Below are positions 29,876-37,955 of a stretch of DNA of 64,000 nt, piece by piece. Location: assembly GCF_013340845.1 (NCBI RefSeq), contig NZ_AP020335.1, positions 930,001 through 994,000 of the forward strand. The letters are read 5' to 3'. The notes under the pieces are model-generated. The model was not told the DNA's origin. It saw only the letters and a program-made list of their open reading frames with translations, and ran no database searches. The stretch comes from Hydrogenovibrio marinus (GTDB taxonomy: Bacteria; Pseudomonadota; Gammaproteobacteria; Thiomicrospirales; Thiomicrospiraceae). Numbering within the stretch: position 1 is the first letter of the stretch; the number at the start of each line of letters is the position of its first letter. The translations under genes and the position numbers were made by a program.

Positions 29876-30133
29876 CTATTCCTCTACCGGCTCTAAGAAT
29901 GTTTCGCCATTGTTTATTGCTTCTGAACAAACAGAGTCAATAAATCGTCCAAACTTTGCATCATCATCAAAGTTTTCAAATTGCTTGCAAAAATAATGAA
30001 GCATGTCATTTTCATCAGTGATAATTGCTCTATCATTTGTTGTTACTCCGGCAAAAAATTGACGCTTCAAATAGTCAGTTGGTATGGTCAGTTGAATACC
30101 ATCCTTTCTAATTACTGCTTCTACTAGCTGCAT
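29876..30133 (-). CDS. Hypothetical early phage protein
   Basis: This 85-residue acidic protein (starts MQLVEAVIRKDGIQLTIP, ends FLEPVEE) has no recognised motif. A GGAGCAAAT-type ribosome-binding site precedes it. It sits in the left early operon between a membrane protein and the Gln-rich gene. Confidence 0.6.
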   Translation of the reverse strand: MQLVEAVIRKDGIQLTIPTDYLKRQFFAGVTTNDRAIITDENDMLHYFCKQFENFDDDAKFGRFIDSVCSEAINNGETFLEPVEE

Positions 30134-30160
30134 GATTTGCTCCTTATCTACCAGGCTTGG

Positions 30161-30610
30161 TTAGCGCGGTTGTTGCGCTGAAAAGTGTGCTATTTCGTTT
30201 GGTGTCATTTGTTGGCCGTCTGACCATGACCATTGATCGTTGTGAAATAGCGGTGGGTTGATTTGTTGGTTTTGGTACCGGCTGACTTCTTGCGGTGTCA
30301 TCGGTTGGTTATTGTGTGGCCACACGTATGTTTGTGTTTGCGGAGAATGTTGCTGTGGTGGTGTTTGCTGTTGGCCGTTGTTATCGTTACGGCCGTCAAC
30401 CGGATATTTTGAAACCATCACGCCGGACTTACCTGGTTTACGTGGTAATGCTGCCAGGTTGATATGAGATTCAAGGATAATGAAACGGCCACCGTCATCG
30501 GTTTCCATCTCTACGCCGATATTCAGGTACTTGTTTTTATCCAGCCCTGTTTGCGGATCCTTATAAGTCTCGATCGCCACTGCTAGGTCGTTAATCTTTC
30601 TTGTTGCCAT
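30161..30610 (-). CDS. Early phage protein with Gln/Pro-rich tail, possibly ssDNA-binding-like
   Basis: This 149-residue protein has a folded N-terminal part (residues 1-70, MATRKINDLAVAIETYKD, then KYLNIGVEMETDDGGRFIILE) that looks like a beta-barrel. A Gln/Pro/Asn-rich tail follows. The tail contains two related units, QPMTPQEVSRYQNQQ and QQMTPNEIAHFSAQQ. Layout resembles single-stranded-DNA-binding proteins with flexible tails and the primase-helicase is nearby, but the OB fold is only inferred. Confidence 0.6.
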   Translation of the reverse strand: MATRKINDLAVAIETYKDPQTGLDKNKYLNIGVEMETDDGGRFIILESHINLAALPRKPGKSGVMVSKYPVDGRNDNNGQQQTPPQQHSPQTQTYVWPHNNQPMTPQEVSRYQNQQINPPLFHNDQWSWSDGQQMTPNEIAHFSAQQPR

Positions 30611-30791
30611 GTGTTACTCCTTTTTTTGATTCAAGTAGTTCGGTTAATTTTGCGAATTGAACAAGGCCGATAAGATTCAGGCTTACCGCCTCATCCAGAA
30701 AGTCTTTGATGATGTCGTTTTCATCATCAGCCAGTTCTTCAAGACGGCGCGCTCTATCTGCCAGTTTGTCGTCATAGGTTTGTGGGTTCAT
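30591..30791 (-). CDS. Hypothetical early phage protein
   Basis: This 66-residue acidic, helical protein (YDDKLADRARRLEELADDEND) has no known motif. It overlaps the next gene by 20 bp, typical of packed early operons. Confidence 0.55.
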   Translation of the reverse strand: MNPQTYDDKLADRARRLEELADDENDIIKDFLDEAVSLNLIGLVQFAKLTELLESKKGVTHGNKKD

Positions 30792-30830
30792 TTACTTCTA
30801 CCTCGCATTGTTTATGGATGTTTTATTAAG

Positions 30831-31325
30831 TTAGATTCCCCAAACTCTTTCAGTTAGATCGATGGCATAGACTTCTTGTTTTCCATCGAACTCTGGGTGT
30901 TTTACTATCATTGGAAAGTAGCCATTCCAGACAAACACTATGATCCTGTCAATCTGTGTTTTTGATGGGTAGCCAAGCTTTACGAAAACAAAGTCGTATT
31001 GCTTACCTACCAGTCGTTTAAACCAGTATTGATTTCTTAGTCTGTACTCAAGTGTTTTGATGCCGGAATTGATCTCATTCCACCATTGTTCTTTTAGGTT
31101 CAAGTGCAGGATTCTGAGTTTGTCTTGGTTGCACTGTAGGCATGGAATACCTCGCTTTGCTTTAGTGATGGTTTTCTCTACCATCCAGCTAGTTTCAAGG
31201 TTGCAGCAAAAACACTGATAACGGACGCTATTAACACCATGAACCTCACCGGCATCAATAACCGTCATACGCTTCAAATAGGGTGCTTTTGGCTTAGTTC
31301 CGAATAGATCACCTTGTTTCATCAT
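30831..31325 (-). CDS. ASCH-domain protein with N-terminal zinc finger
   Basis: This 164-residue protein has a Cys cluster (YQCFCCN and GIPCLQC) in the first half that could bind zinc. The C-terminal half shows LHLNLKEQWWNEINSGIKTLEYRL and FVFVKLGYP, matching ASCH/PUA-like domains common in phages. ASCH domains bind RNA or modified nucleosides, and some act as amidohydrolases. It overlaps the primase-helicase by 4 bp. Confidence 0.72.
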   Translation of the reverse strand: MMKQGDLFGTKPKAPYLKRMTVIDAGEVHGVNSVRYQCFCCNLETSWMVEKTITKAKRGIPCLQCNQDKLRILHLNLKEQWWNEINSGIKTLEYRLRNQYWFKRLVGKQYDFVFVKLGYPSKTQIDRIIVFVWNGYFPMIVKHPEFDGKQEVYAIDLTERVWGI

Positions 31326-34009
31326 TTCTTCTCCTCAAATATGTAACAGCGGACGCTTTTGCCTTCCTGTATGCCTGAATTAACCACTGCGTATTCCTTG
31401 AATTTGTGTCTGTGAGATTGCTTGATGTGACGCTTTAGTTCTGTGATGTCAGGTGCTTTGACACCTTGATCTCTACAGACGCGCTCAAAATGAACCAGGT
31501 TGATGGCAATGGTGTCTGTGTTCTTACTGTGGTTGATGAATTGCTTCACGCCGCCATAATCGTTGCTGTCTTCCTTGATATTGAGAAATTCATAAATGTC
31601 CCACATGGCATGCACAGCAGGGTGATCGACCTGGGTATCAAGCTGACGTTGCACCGCACGTTGTCGAATGAGTGAGTAGGCGGCAGGGATTAGGTCTTTG
31701 TCTATCGGCAAGATAGTTGCCAATGTCTCCAATATAGCTGCAAGCATGGCGTGGTTGTCACGGATCCTATCGATGCGCAGTTTCAGGCCATCCATGTCTT
31801 TGTAGTAAACCGGTGTGCGCTCGATTATCTTTGCAACAAAGGCTTTCTCATGCTGCAGCATGAATGGCAAGAATCCGGATAGGTCCTCAACGTCAGTTCT
31901 AGCCAAAGCCTCTGCATGGTCTTTACCACCTGGTAGATGATGTGTTCTGTCAAGCGGTAGGTGAATGAAACGCGATAGGATAGCTTCTGAGCCTTCAATC
32001 GCTGTGTTTTGTGCTGCCATTAGGGTTCCCCTGAATGGATTGAATACCGTTTCATTCCCGCCGTTCTGAATACCACGTTCTTTGAGAGGTTCACCGGTAT
32101 AGGCGTTTTTCATGTGTTCCCAGTTGAATTTCTTGCCGTTGCGCTGGTCATCGTTGGCATCTGACTCGATCAAGACAACCGGTAGGTTTGATACTTTGGC
32201 AAAGTTACGGTCGATAGCACTGAATGATGAGTTAAGCGGGTTAAACCCTTCATAGTCAGAGCGGCCATATAGCTTCCATAGGATCTTGATTAATGTCGAC
32301 TTACCTGATGATGCCTGACCCTGCAGTTCAAAGAATGGATAGCCCTGGAAGTGATCACGAAGCTGTTCTGCAAATAAGGATCCAACCCACCAGGCTAAAA
32401 CAAGCAGACCACGTTCACCGTATGCACCTTGAAAGTGGTTTAGGAAGGTATTGGCATTGAACCTATTTGATATTTTAAGGCGAGTGTCCTTATTGACTGT
32501 TTTGATTGCTGTGGTGCGGTTGATATCGAAGAAACCTTGCTTATTGATCTGTTCGCGTTTGCCGTTTAGGAATGCCGTGTCGTTATAGACATAGGTGCCA
32601 CTGATCTTGTCGTAGCCGATGAAATTTAGAGTTTTAACCTCTTTGGCCGGCTTATAAAACCAGACCTTTTCATGTAGGTGTTCTATATGAGCCTTGCCAC
32701 CGGTAAAACGCGCACCAGGTGTATGGCGCAATAGTGCCTGGTTGAATGATCCGGCATCCGCAAGGGCGGTACCAGGAATGCTGATGGTAGACTTTGGCGA
32801 TCCGTTCTCGTATGAGATCTCGAAATAGTTCAATCTGTCCTGGTCGTTGTATTGGTCAACCTGTTGGTATTCAAACTTTGCCACGCAGTTGGATAGCTTC
32901 TCGATTGAGATCGCGCTTCTGATCTGGCTTAGAAATTTATCGTCCATCAGCACTTCAAGCGTGTCTCGGTTAAAGTAGCTGTTAAGCATTTCAGGGTCGT
33001 CTTTGTCGCCTACGTCTTTTTCCAGCTTATTGCGGCTGTATTTGGCTTCAAAATAGGCATTGTTCTTTTGGAATATGCGGTAAGGCCTACGGGTTTGTGC
33101 GACATAGATGGCGGCGGTGTCACCGGCTGTCGGCGCTTGGATTGCCGCGCCATTCCATAGGGCTTTATCCATGACATCGTGCATGCCATCTTCACCGCGA
33201 ATTTTGTAAATATCGTTCCAGTCCTTTGTGTTGTCCGGTATGGCAATGAATGATTGATAACCGCGTTCTGTACTGGTCTTGTGGAATTTCTTGGCGGCAT
33301 TGATGCCGGCTTTGTTATTGTCCAATGCCCATATGACAATCTGGTTTGACTTAAGTTTTTTTGTCAGTTCTTCTGGCCAGTTATTCGATGACATAATGCT
33401 GACAACCTGGACACCGCAGAACCATAATGCGATTGCATCGAAAATGCCTTCAACCAAATAGAGTGGACGTTCAGGGTCGATGTGCTTTTGTGTTGGAGGT
33501 TCCCAATAAAGGCCGCTATATGATCCTTTAAAGTGGGCTTTTTTATCGAAATTGTCTGCATCTGTGTAATCGATCAAACGTTCCCAGGACACAGTTTTCT
33601 TTTTGTCTAGCCAAAACTTTACCGTGGCTGTAGTGACATGGGTTTTATCATGCAACATCAAACCTTGCTCGAACCATCCTTCAAGCTTAGAGACATCAAA
33701 CCCACGTGCAATGCTTAGATATTGTTTAGCGGTGATGTTTTGGTCATCTGCAGTCGGCGGGTATTTCTTGGTGAAATGCTCGAACAGATCAGGGTATAGA
33801 TCCTTGATCGTTTCTTCATATCCACAGTTATTGATGCGATTGCATTTGATAGAAAATGGTTTTTCAACGTGGGTATGAAGTTCTTTTTTACCGCATTCAG
33901 GGCATCGCCCTTGTGAAAGGTGTTTGCCAGAACGCTTGAAACTGAAATCAGTAATTAAGCGATCGACAACCGAATCATAGTCAATTGGATGGTATTGGTT
34001 TGATTGCAT
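31322..34009 (-). CDS. Phage primase-helicase (zinc finger, TOPRIM, SF3/P4-type ATPase)
   Basis: This 895-residue replication protein begins with a zinc motif (C36, C39, C56, C62; CPECGKK and CNRINNCGYEE). A TOPRIM part shows PLYLVEGIFDAIALW and IMSSNNWPEEL near residues 178-205, with WALDNNKAG. The C-terminal ATPase has Walker A GQASSGKSTLIKILWKLYG near residue 560 and Walker B VVLIESDANDDQ. It should unwind the origin and synthesise primers for phage replication, like the P4 alpha class. It is the largest early gene. Confidence 0.88.
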   Translation of the reverse strand: MQSNQYHPIDYDSVVDRLITDFSFKRSGKHLSQGRCPECGKKELHTHVEKPFSIKCNRINNCGYEETIKDLYPDLFEHFTKKYPPTADDQNITAKQYLSIARGFDVSKLEGWFEQGLMLHDKTHVTTATVKFWLDKKKTVSWERLIDYTDADNFDKKAHFKGSYSGLYWEPPTQKHIDPERPLYLVEGIFDAIALWFCGVQVVSIMSSNNWPEELTKKLKSNQIVIWALDNNKAGINAAKKFHKTSTERGYQSFIAIPDNTKDWNDIYKIRGEDGMHDVMDKALWNGAAIQAPTAGDTAAIYVAQTRRPYRIFQKNNAYFEAKYSRNKLEKDVGDKDDPEMLNSYFNRDTLEVLMDDKFLSQIRSAISIEKLSNCVAKFEYQQVDQYNDQDRLNYFEISYENGSPKSTISIPGTALADAGSFNQALLRHTPGARFTGGKAHIEHLHEKVWFYKPAKEVKTLNFIGYDKISGTYVYNDTAFLNGKREQINKQGFFDINRTTAIKTVNKDTRLKISNRFNANTFLNHFQGAYGERGLLVLAWWVGSLFAEQLRDHFQGYPFFELQGQASSGKSTLIKILWKLYGRSDYEGFNPLNSSFSAIDRNFAKVSNLPVVLIESDANDDQRNGKKFNWEHMKNAYTGEPLKERGIQNGGNETVFNPFRGTLMAAQNTAIEGSEAILSRFIHLPLDRTHHLPGGKDHAEALARTDVEDLSGFLPFMLQHEKAFVAKIIERTPVYYKDMDGLKLRIDRIRDNHAMLAAILETLATILPIDKDLIPAAYSLIRQRAVQRQLDTQVDHPAVHAMWDIYEFLNIKEDSNDYGGVKQFINHSKNTDTIAINLVHFERVCRDQGVKAPDITELKRHIKQSHRHKFKEYAVVNSGIQEGKSVRCYIFEEKK

Positions 34010-34013
34010 TGTT

Positions 34014-34307
34014 TTATTCTTCTATTGCTTTTAACTCGACAAAAACATTCCGGCGGTTGCCGAAAACATAGCCTCTGATGGTATGGATCTTCTCGCCATC
34101 AGAATCACCGTTTAAAAACTCCAACAGTTCTGACCAAAGATTGAATGAATGATCGTTTTTATCGCTAAACGCACGATAGTTGATGCTTTCTTGGTAAGAA
34201 TGGCGGCGCATATCACACTGATCTTTAAAGCATGAAAGCGGGTTTGCTTTAGGTTCATATCTATCTTTTAAATCGCCGTCGACAATGTAGGAAATTTCAT
34301 GGCGCAT
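34014..34307 (-). CDS. Hypothetical early phage protein
   Basis: This 97-residue protein (starts MRHEISYIVDGDLKDRYEPK) has no recognised domain; the C-terminal IRGYVFGNRRNVFVELK looks like beta strands. It lies 4 bp upstream of the primase-helicase start, so it is in the same transcript. Confidence 0.6.
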   Translation of the reverse strand: MRHEISYIVDGDLKDRYEPKANPLSCFKDQCDMRRHSYQESINYRAFSDKNDHSFNLWSELLEFLNGDSDGEKIHTIRGYVFGNRRNVFVELKAIEE

Positions 34308-34310
34308 GGC

Positions 34311-34517
34311 TTACTCCTGAATAGTTGGTATGCCATTTAAGATGGCATTGAACGCTTTGATTTGACCTGTTAGGTCATACAAATCTGCAATGATTGGTAA
34401 AGCTTGGTTTAGATCGCGTAGATCAGAGAATTTGATGTTTTTCAGTTCTGATTGCTTGTTCTTCAGCATCTCAAGGTGAGATTCGATGGCATGAATTGAC
34501 AGTATTTGTTGTGACAT
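34311..34517 (-). CDS. Hypothetical early phage protein
   Basis: This 68-residue all-helical protein (HAIESHLEMLKNKQSELKNI, LPIIADLYDLTGQIKAFNAIL) looks like a small coiled coil. No family recognised. It is in the early minus-strand operon starting near the operators at 34834-34877. Confidence 0.55.
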   Translation of the reverse strand: MSQQILSIHAIESHLEMLKNKQSELKNIKFSDLRDLNQALPIIADLYDLTGQIKAFNAILNGIPTIQE

Positions 34518-34542
34518 GACAGCCCCTTATGCATTGACGAAA

Positions 34543-34812
34543 CTAGAAAAAAAGTGTGACAATGAAGCCCACTACTTTTTTGGAAACTGGAGCCGAACCC
34601 AATACCAAGTAGATTGAGAATGCCAAAATCGTTGGAGAAAAAGCATTCGCAAACAGAAAGCAGTGGACTTCATTCTCACACCTTAGATCCGTTCCTAGCG
34701 GGTCTGCAGCGATTGCGGAAGTCTTTTGTTTTCCCACACGTAAAAAACCATTAACCATGCTTTGAATGGCTGTTTTGCAGTTGTTCTGTGTGTGAGTGGT
34801 AGAAATATTCAT
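34543..34812 (-). CDS. First early-operon protein, possibly Ash/Icd-like
   Basis: This 89-residue protein contains VGKQKTSAIAADPLGTDL, then CENEVHCFLFANAFSPTILAF and a hydrophobic C-terminal half. This wording recalls the small Ash/Icd-like phage protein group, but I recall the family only loosely and the match is tentative. Its start lies 22 bp from the left operator palindrome, so it is the first gene under repressor control on the minus strand. Confidence 0.45.
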   Translation of the reverse strand: MNISTTHTQNNCKTAIQSMVNGFLRVGKQKTSAIAADPLGTDLRCENEVHCFLFANAFSPTILAFSIYLVLGSAPVSKKVVGFIVTLFF

Positions 34813-34833
34813 GGGTTCGGCTCCATTAAATTA

Positions 34834-34877
34834 TTACCGTATGCGGTAACTGTTTTAGATATTACCGAAAGAGGTAA
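34834..34877. promoter_or_regulatory. Twin palindromic operators of the phage repressor
   Basis: TTACCGTATGCGGTAA (34834-34849) and TTACCGAAAGAGGTAA (34862-34877) share TTACC-N6-GGTAA arms and are 28 bp apart centre to centre. The second lies directly over the repressor ribosome-binding region. They sit between the divergent early operon and the repressor gene, so they probably serve both early repression and autoregulation. Confidence 0.75.
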
Positions 34878-34881
34878 CAGG

Positions 34882-35169
34882 ATGTCAAACAAAAAATTTA
34901 ATGAAAAGCTGAAATTGATACGAGAAGCCGAAAACTTATCTCAAAGTGAACTGGCTGAAAAGACTGGTATTCCAAAAAGAAGCATCATCAATTACGAAAA
35001 TAGCGATAGACAGCCGGCATTTGATGCCGTCAAAAAAGTTTGCGAGTCATTCCCTGAGTACACCATGTATTTGATGCTGGATGATATGCCTGAAAATACT
35101 GGTAGTGACCAGATAAAACCTGAAGAGAAAAAGCTGCGGGATTTGTCTACGTCGGAGCAAACGGCTTGA
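34882..35169 (+). CDS. XRE/CI-like phage repressor
   Basis: This protein of about 95 residues (start ATG 34882, MSNKKFNEKLKLIREAE) has an N-terminal helix-turn-helix: LSQSELAEKTGIPKRSIINYENSDRQP. The C-terminal tail is short and charged, without the LexA-type cleavage domain of lambda CI, so it resembles small P2 C-type repressors. A longer frame starts at 34762 but would run through the operators and is unlikely. Palindromic sites directly upstream suggest autoregulation. Confidence 0.85.
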   Translation: MSNKKFNEKLKLIREAENLSQSELAEKTGIPKRSIINYENSDRQPAFDAVKKVCESFPEYTMYLMLDDMPENTGSDQIKPEEKKLRDLSTSEQTA

Positions 35170-35263
35170 GATTATGGCTATGGGTCAACGAGAAACTCTG
35201 CAATAGCAATTTAGACACTTTGCCAACTTTTTATTAACAAAATTTATACCAAGGGCGACAAAT

Positions 35264-35818
35264 ATGAGTAGAAAAGCGCAGTGGGTTACTGTTGCCATCA
35301 TCTTTTTTTTATTAGCACTGTTCTTTATGTTGATGTTTGCAGTTGCATCGGTTTCCGAAGATGAACAGTCACAGAAAAACGCCGTATCTAATGATACGGT
35401 TAAGCAAGCGTATCTTGAAACTGCTGGTATAGACTTGAATGCAGTATTGAAAAACTCTTTGCCTAAAGACATGAGTTATATGAAAGGTCGGGTTGATAAG
35501 GTATCAATCGACATGGATAAGCTAAAAGACAATTTGCTAGTGATAAGGTTGAATGTCATTCCAGACCATCGTAAAGAGTACATGGTTGATAGGATGATGT
35601 TTGATAGAGATATGATTCTTAGTATTGCTAAGAATTCGATAAAGTATCTTGTCAAAATAGGACAGTCACCTGATGACAAAGGGTTTAGTATTCGAGTTTC
35701 AGCGACTATGATTTCTCCAAATAAAACACCTACTGGAAAAGAAATTTGGCTCCCTATAGGTGTTGCAAGATATTCACCAAGTGCAGTGCATATAAACTAC
35801 CAGGCTGGGCATTTCTAA
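35264..35818 (+). CDS. Membrane-anchored hypothetical protein of the lysogeny region
   Basis: This 184-residue protein has one N-terminal membrane span (WVTVAIIFFLLALFFMLMFAVA) and a soluble domain, likely periplasmic, with MSYMKGRVDKVSIDMDKL and IWLPIGVARYSPSAVH. No family recognised. It is codirectional with the repressor and its stop overlaps the nuclease start (TAATG), so the two are coupled and likely expressed in the lysogen. Confidence 0.7.
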   Translation: MSRKAQWVTVAIIFFLLALFFMLMFAVASVSEDEQSQKNAVSNDTVKQAYLETAGIDLNAVLKNSLPKDMSYMKGRVDKVSIDMDKLKDNLLVIRLNVIPDHRKEYMVDRMMFDRDMILSIAKNSIKYLVKIGQSPDDKGFSIRVSATMISPNKTPTGKEIWLPIGVARYSPSAVHINYQAGHF

Positions 35819-36246
35819 TGCGCTTACTTTTAGCCATGGCTTTAATGGTTATTTCAGTGGGTTCGTTTGCCACTGAAAAAACTTATGGAAGTGCCATGGT
35901 AAGTGAAGTTACAAGCATTTATGACGGTGATACATTTCGTGTAAATATCAATGGTTGGCCTGCAGTCGTTGGCCACCATATTCCAATCAGATTGAATGGC
36001 GCCGATACGCCGGAAATGAGAGGGAAATGTCAGTTTGAAAAGGATCTTGCAAGACAAGCAAAACAGTTCACCGTTAGTCAGCTTAGATCGGCAAAGGTAA
36101 TCGAGTTGAAGAACATCATGCGTGGAAAATACTTTCGCCTGGTAGCCGATGTTTATGTCGACGGAAAAAGTCTTGCTGAAGAACTACTGCAGAGAAAGCT
36201 TGCAGTAGCATACGAAGGCGGAACGAAAACAAATTGGTGCCAATAA
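35818..36246 (+). CDS. Secreted thermonuclease-like (SNase family) nuclease
   Basis: The ATG at 35818 gives a 142-residue protein with a signal peptide (MRLLLAMALMVISVGSFA). The SNase domain shows SIYDGDTFRVNI (acidic metal ligand), IPIRLNGADTPEMRGKCQFE (Arg and Asp of the active site) and KNIMRGKYFRLVADVYVDG, then LAEELLQRKLAV. It would act in the periplasm or outside. It is coupled to the preceding membrane protein and ends in a terminator; a role in degrading incoming DNA is possible but inferred. Confidence 0.85.
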   Translation: MRLLLAMALMVISVGSFATEKTYGSAMVSEVTSIYDGDTFRVNINGWPAVVGHHIPIRLNGADTPEMRGKCQFEKDLARQAKQFTVSQLRSAKVIELKNIMRGKYFRLVADVYVDGKSLAEELLQRKLAVAYEGGTKTNWCQ

Positions 36247-36270
36247 AAAAGCCTATTATTGAGGCTTTTT
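36246..36270. terminator. Bidirectional terminator between nuclease and Rz1 genes
   Basis: AAAAAGCCT and AGGCTTTTT form a stem around ATTATTG, overlapping the ends of both convergent genes. A and T runs on either side support use in both directions. Confidence 0.8.
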
Positions 36271-36552
36271 GTAGGTCTTTATCAGGGCGTTATGCCTAGT
36301 GCGGCAATCCTTATACTCAAGGATAACTGCCTTTTTCCATAGCAGGTGGTCGGTGTCTTTTGTGCTGTTTGGCATTGGCAGATCCGCACATGGCAACAGC
36401 CATGAATTATCCACCTGGTTTTGCATCATCTGCAGTTTTTGTTCCGTTTGCGAATCTGGTAAGGTCTTGGAGGATGCGCAGCTCGTCAGTGCTGATGTCA
36501 CCAGTATTGCAATCGCCAGCTTTTGGAGTTTGTTTTGCTTTGTCTTCAACAT
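36256..36552 (-). CDS. Rz1-like outer-membrane spanin lipoprotein
   Basis: This 98-residue lipoprotein has a signal peptide with lipobox LTSC (Cys24) and a short Pro-containing mature part. It begins inside the upstream Rz-like gene in a different frame, the classic nested Rz/Rz1 design. With Rz it would fuse inner and outer membranes at the last step of lysis. Confidence 0.85.
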   Translation of the reverse strand: MLKTKQNKLQKLAIAILVTSALTSCASSKTLPDSQTEQKLQMMQNQVDNSWLLPCADLPMPNSTKDTDHLLWKKAVILEYKDCRTRHNALIKTYKKPQ

Positions 36553-36856
36553 ACTTTGTCACCTTTTGTTCTATGGCTTGAGCTTGTGGCTTTTCTGCTT
36601 GCCTATCTGCCCAAAATTGCTGTGAGATCTCATTGTTTTGCTGGTTAATTTCGTTTGCCTGGTCAATGGCATTTTTGATGCTGGCCAGCTTTTCTTTTTG
36701 CTCTTTGATTTGGTCTTCTTTGGCAGTTTTGTCTCTGGCATCAAAACCGCTGCTATACCCAACCTGGTAGATTTTCAGTGCTGCCAGTGTAATGGCGATT
36801 ATTAAGGCGATACCGCCGATTATTTTTGCTCGGGCTTTTAACCATTCAATAATCAT
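36407..36856 (-). CDS. Rz-like inner-membrane spanin
   Basis: This 149-residue protein has one N-terminal membrane span (IIGGIALIIAITLAALKIY) and a long coiled coil rich in Lys/Glu/Gln (about residues 38-105). It partly overlaps the Rz1-like lipoprotein frame. It follows the holin-like and lysozyme genes, which completes a standard lysis cassette. Confidence 0.85.
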   Translation of the reverse strand: MIIEWLKARAKIIGGIALIIAITLAALKIYQVGYSSGFDARDKTAKEDQIKEQKEKLASIKNAIDQANEINQQNNEISQQFWADRQAEKPQAQAIEQKVTKYVEDKAKQTPKAGDCNTGDISTDELRILQDLTRFANGTKTADDAKPGG

Positions 36857-37164
36857 TTTTTCAAAATCTCAATAATGCCCTGAATCTTGGTGAGATCTTC
36901 ACGGTTCGCGCCGGTCATGTAGATGATGATCGGCACCAAAAGAAACAGGTAAAGAATGACGGAAACCCCTACGAATGGGAAGTCTTTCACCGTGGTGAAG
37001 TGGTACACCAGAAGGCAAGCTATGGCATATATAGCACCAAAAGCAAGGCTTGCGTATGCTAGTGCGCGACGGTGTACCCAATAGGTTGCCGGAAACGCCG
37101 GTATTTTTGGTTGCTCTGATGGCAGTGGACGAAGTGGTCCTTGTGTTAATGTTTCGTCAGGCAT
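36853..37164 (-). CDS. Two-span membrane protein, putative holin
   Basis: The ATG at 37164 (MPDETLTQGPLRPLP) gives a protein of about 103 residues with two membrane spans (ALAYASLAFGAIYAIACLLVY and FVGVSVILYLFLLVPIIIYM). It overlaps the end of the lysozyme gene by 8 bp and the Rz start by 4 bp. A holin or antiholin role is inferred from its place in the cassette. Confidence 0.65.
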   Translation of the reverse strand: MPDETLTQGPLRPLPSEQPKIPAFPATYWVHRRALAYASLAFGAIYAIACLLVYHFTTVKDFPFVGVSVILYLFLLVPIIIYMTGANREDLTKIQGIIEILKK

Positions 37165-37627
37165 TGTCTTCTCCAAGTGCTGCAAGTTTGTCTGATAGTT
37201 GCTTTGCTCGATCTGGTGTTTGCTCTCTAGCCCACTTTGAATCAAGCATTTCATTGGCTGCATTTTCCCACTGGCCAAGTTCTGCATAACGCCATGTATT
37301 TTTGAAGTCCATCAAATCTTCAATTCCCATCTGATATGCCATCTCGACAAAAATGTCCTGGGCTTTGATTGGCATGGAAGTGAAAAAAGACTTCCGTCTG
37401 GCTAACTCATGACGGATATCGTACAGCATCATGGCCGTACACATTCTTGCTTGTTCTTCGGTGATGAATGTCATGCCATAGCCGAAAGTGATTTTCAGAC
37501 GGTCAAACCATTTGAGTATGATTACCTTTTCGGTATGTGGAATCTCGCGCATGACCAAAGGGTCAATGTATGGCTTTTCTCTAAAGCCTTCATGCTGGGT
37601 TACGCTGTCGAGTACCTCGTCCATCAC
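37157..37627 (-). CDS. Phage lysozyme (GH24-like endolysin)
   Basis: This 156-residue muramidase shows the GH24 pattern: catalytic Glu in VTQHEGFREKPYIDPL and LKITFGYGMT after an unusually long insert (about 20 residues, LVMREIPHTEKVIILKWFD). The rest has AQDIFVEMAYQMG and WAREQTPDRAKQLSDKL near the end, as in T4/P22-type lysozymes. No signal peptide is seen, so release would depend on a holin. Confidence 0.82.
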   Translation of the reverse strand: MMDEVLDSVTQHEGFREKPYIDPLVMREIPHTEKVIILKWFDRLKITFGYGMTFITEEQARMCTAMMLYDIRHELARRKSFFTSMPIKAQDIFVEMAYQMGIEDLMDFKNTWRYAELGQWENAANEMLDSKWAREQTPDRAKQLSDKLAALGEDNA

Positions 37628-37887
37628 CGGTGTTCTTTCTTGTTTGATTCAAGGATTGAAACGCGCACCTTTAGGCTTTCGACATCGTTTCGCATTTTGA
37701 CGACATCATCAAGCTTATTACTGAGTGCGATAATACGCTCATCAAGTCTTCCGAATAGTTCTTGATATGAAGTGAGTTTGACTGCAGACCACAAAATTGC
37801 GGCTGTAATGATGCTGACAAGGATAGTTTGCACGTGCCTTTCCATCCGTGGGCTTTTTGGTTGTTCGTTGTCTGTTTGTTGTGTCAT
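37624..37887 (-). CDS. Membrane coiled-coil protein, putative holin component
   Basis: This 87-residue protein has one membrane span (QTILVSIITAAILWSAVKL) followed by a heptad-rich coiled coil (LFGRLDERIIALSNKLDDVVKM). It overlaps the lysozyme gene by 4 bp. Single-span plus coiled-coil proteins at this site often act as pinholin or holin partners; this is inferred from position. Confidence 0.65.
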   Translation of the reverse strand: MTQQTDNEQPKSPRMERHVQTILVSIITAAILWSAVKLTSYQELFGRLDERIIALSNKLDDVVKMRNDVESLKVRVSILESNKKEHR

Positions 37888-37955
37888 GTTGGCACCTGTT
37901 TAACTGTTAAGTTAATTCTTTATAAATATTTGATTTTTATCAATTTAATAAGTTT

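Noticed and set aside
34762-34881. N-terminal extension of the phage repressor
   Set aside because: It would cross both operator palindromes; the ATG at 34882 has a ribosome-binding site and gives a normal helix-turn-helix protein.
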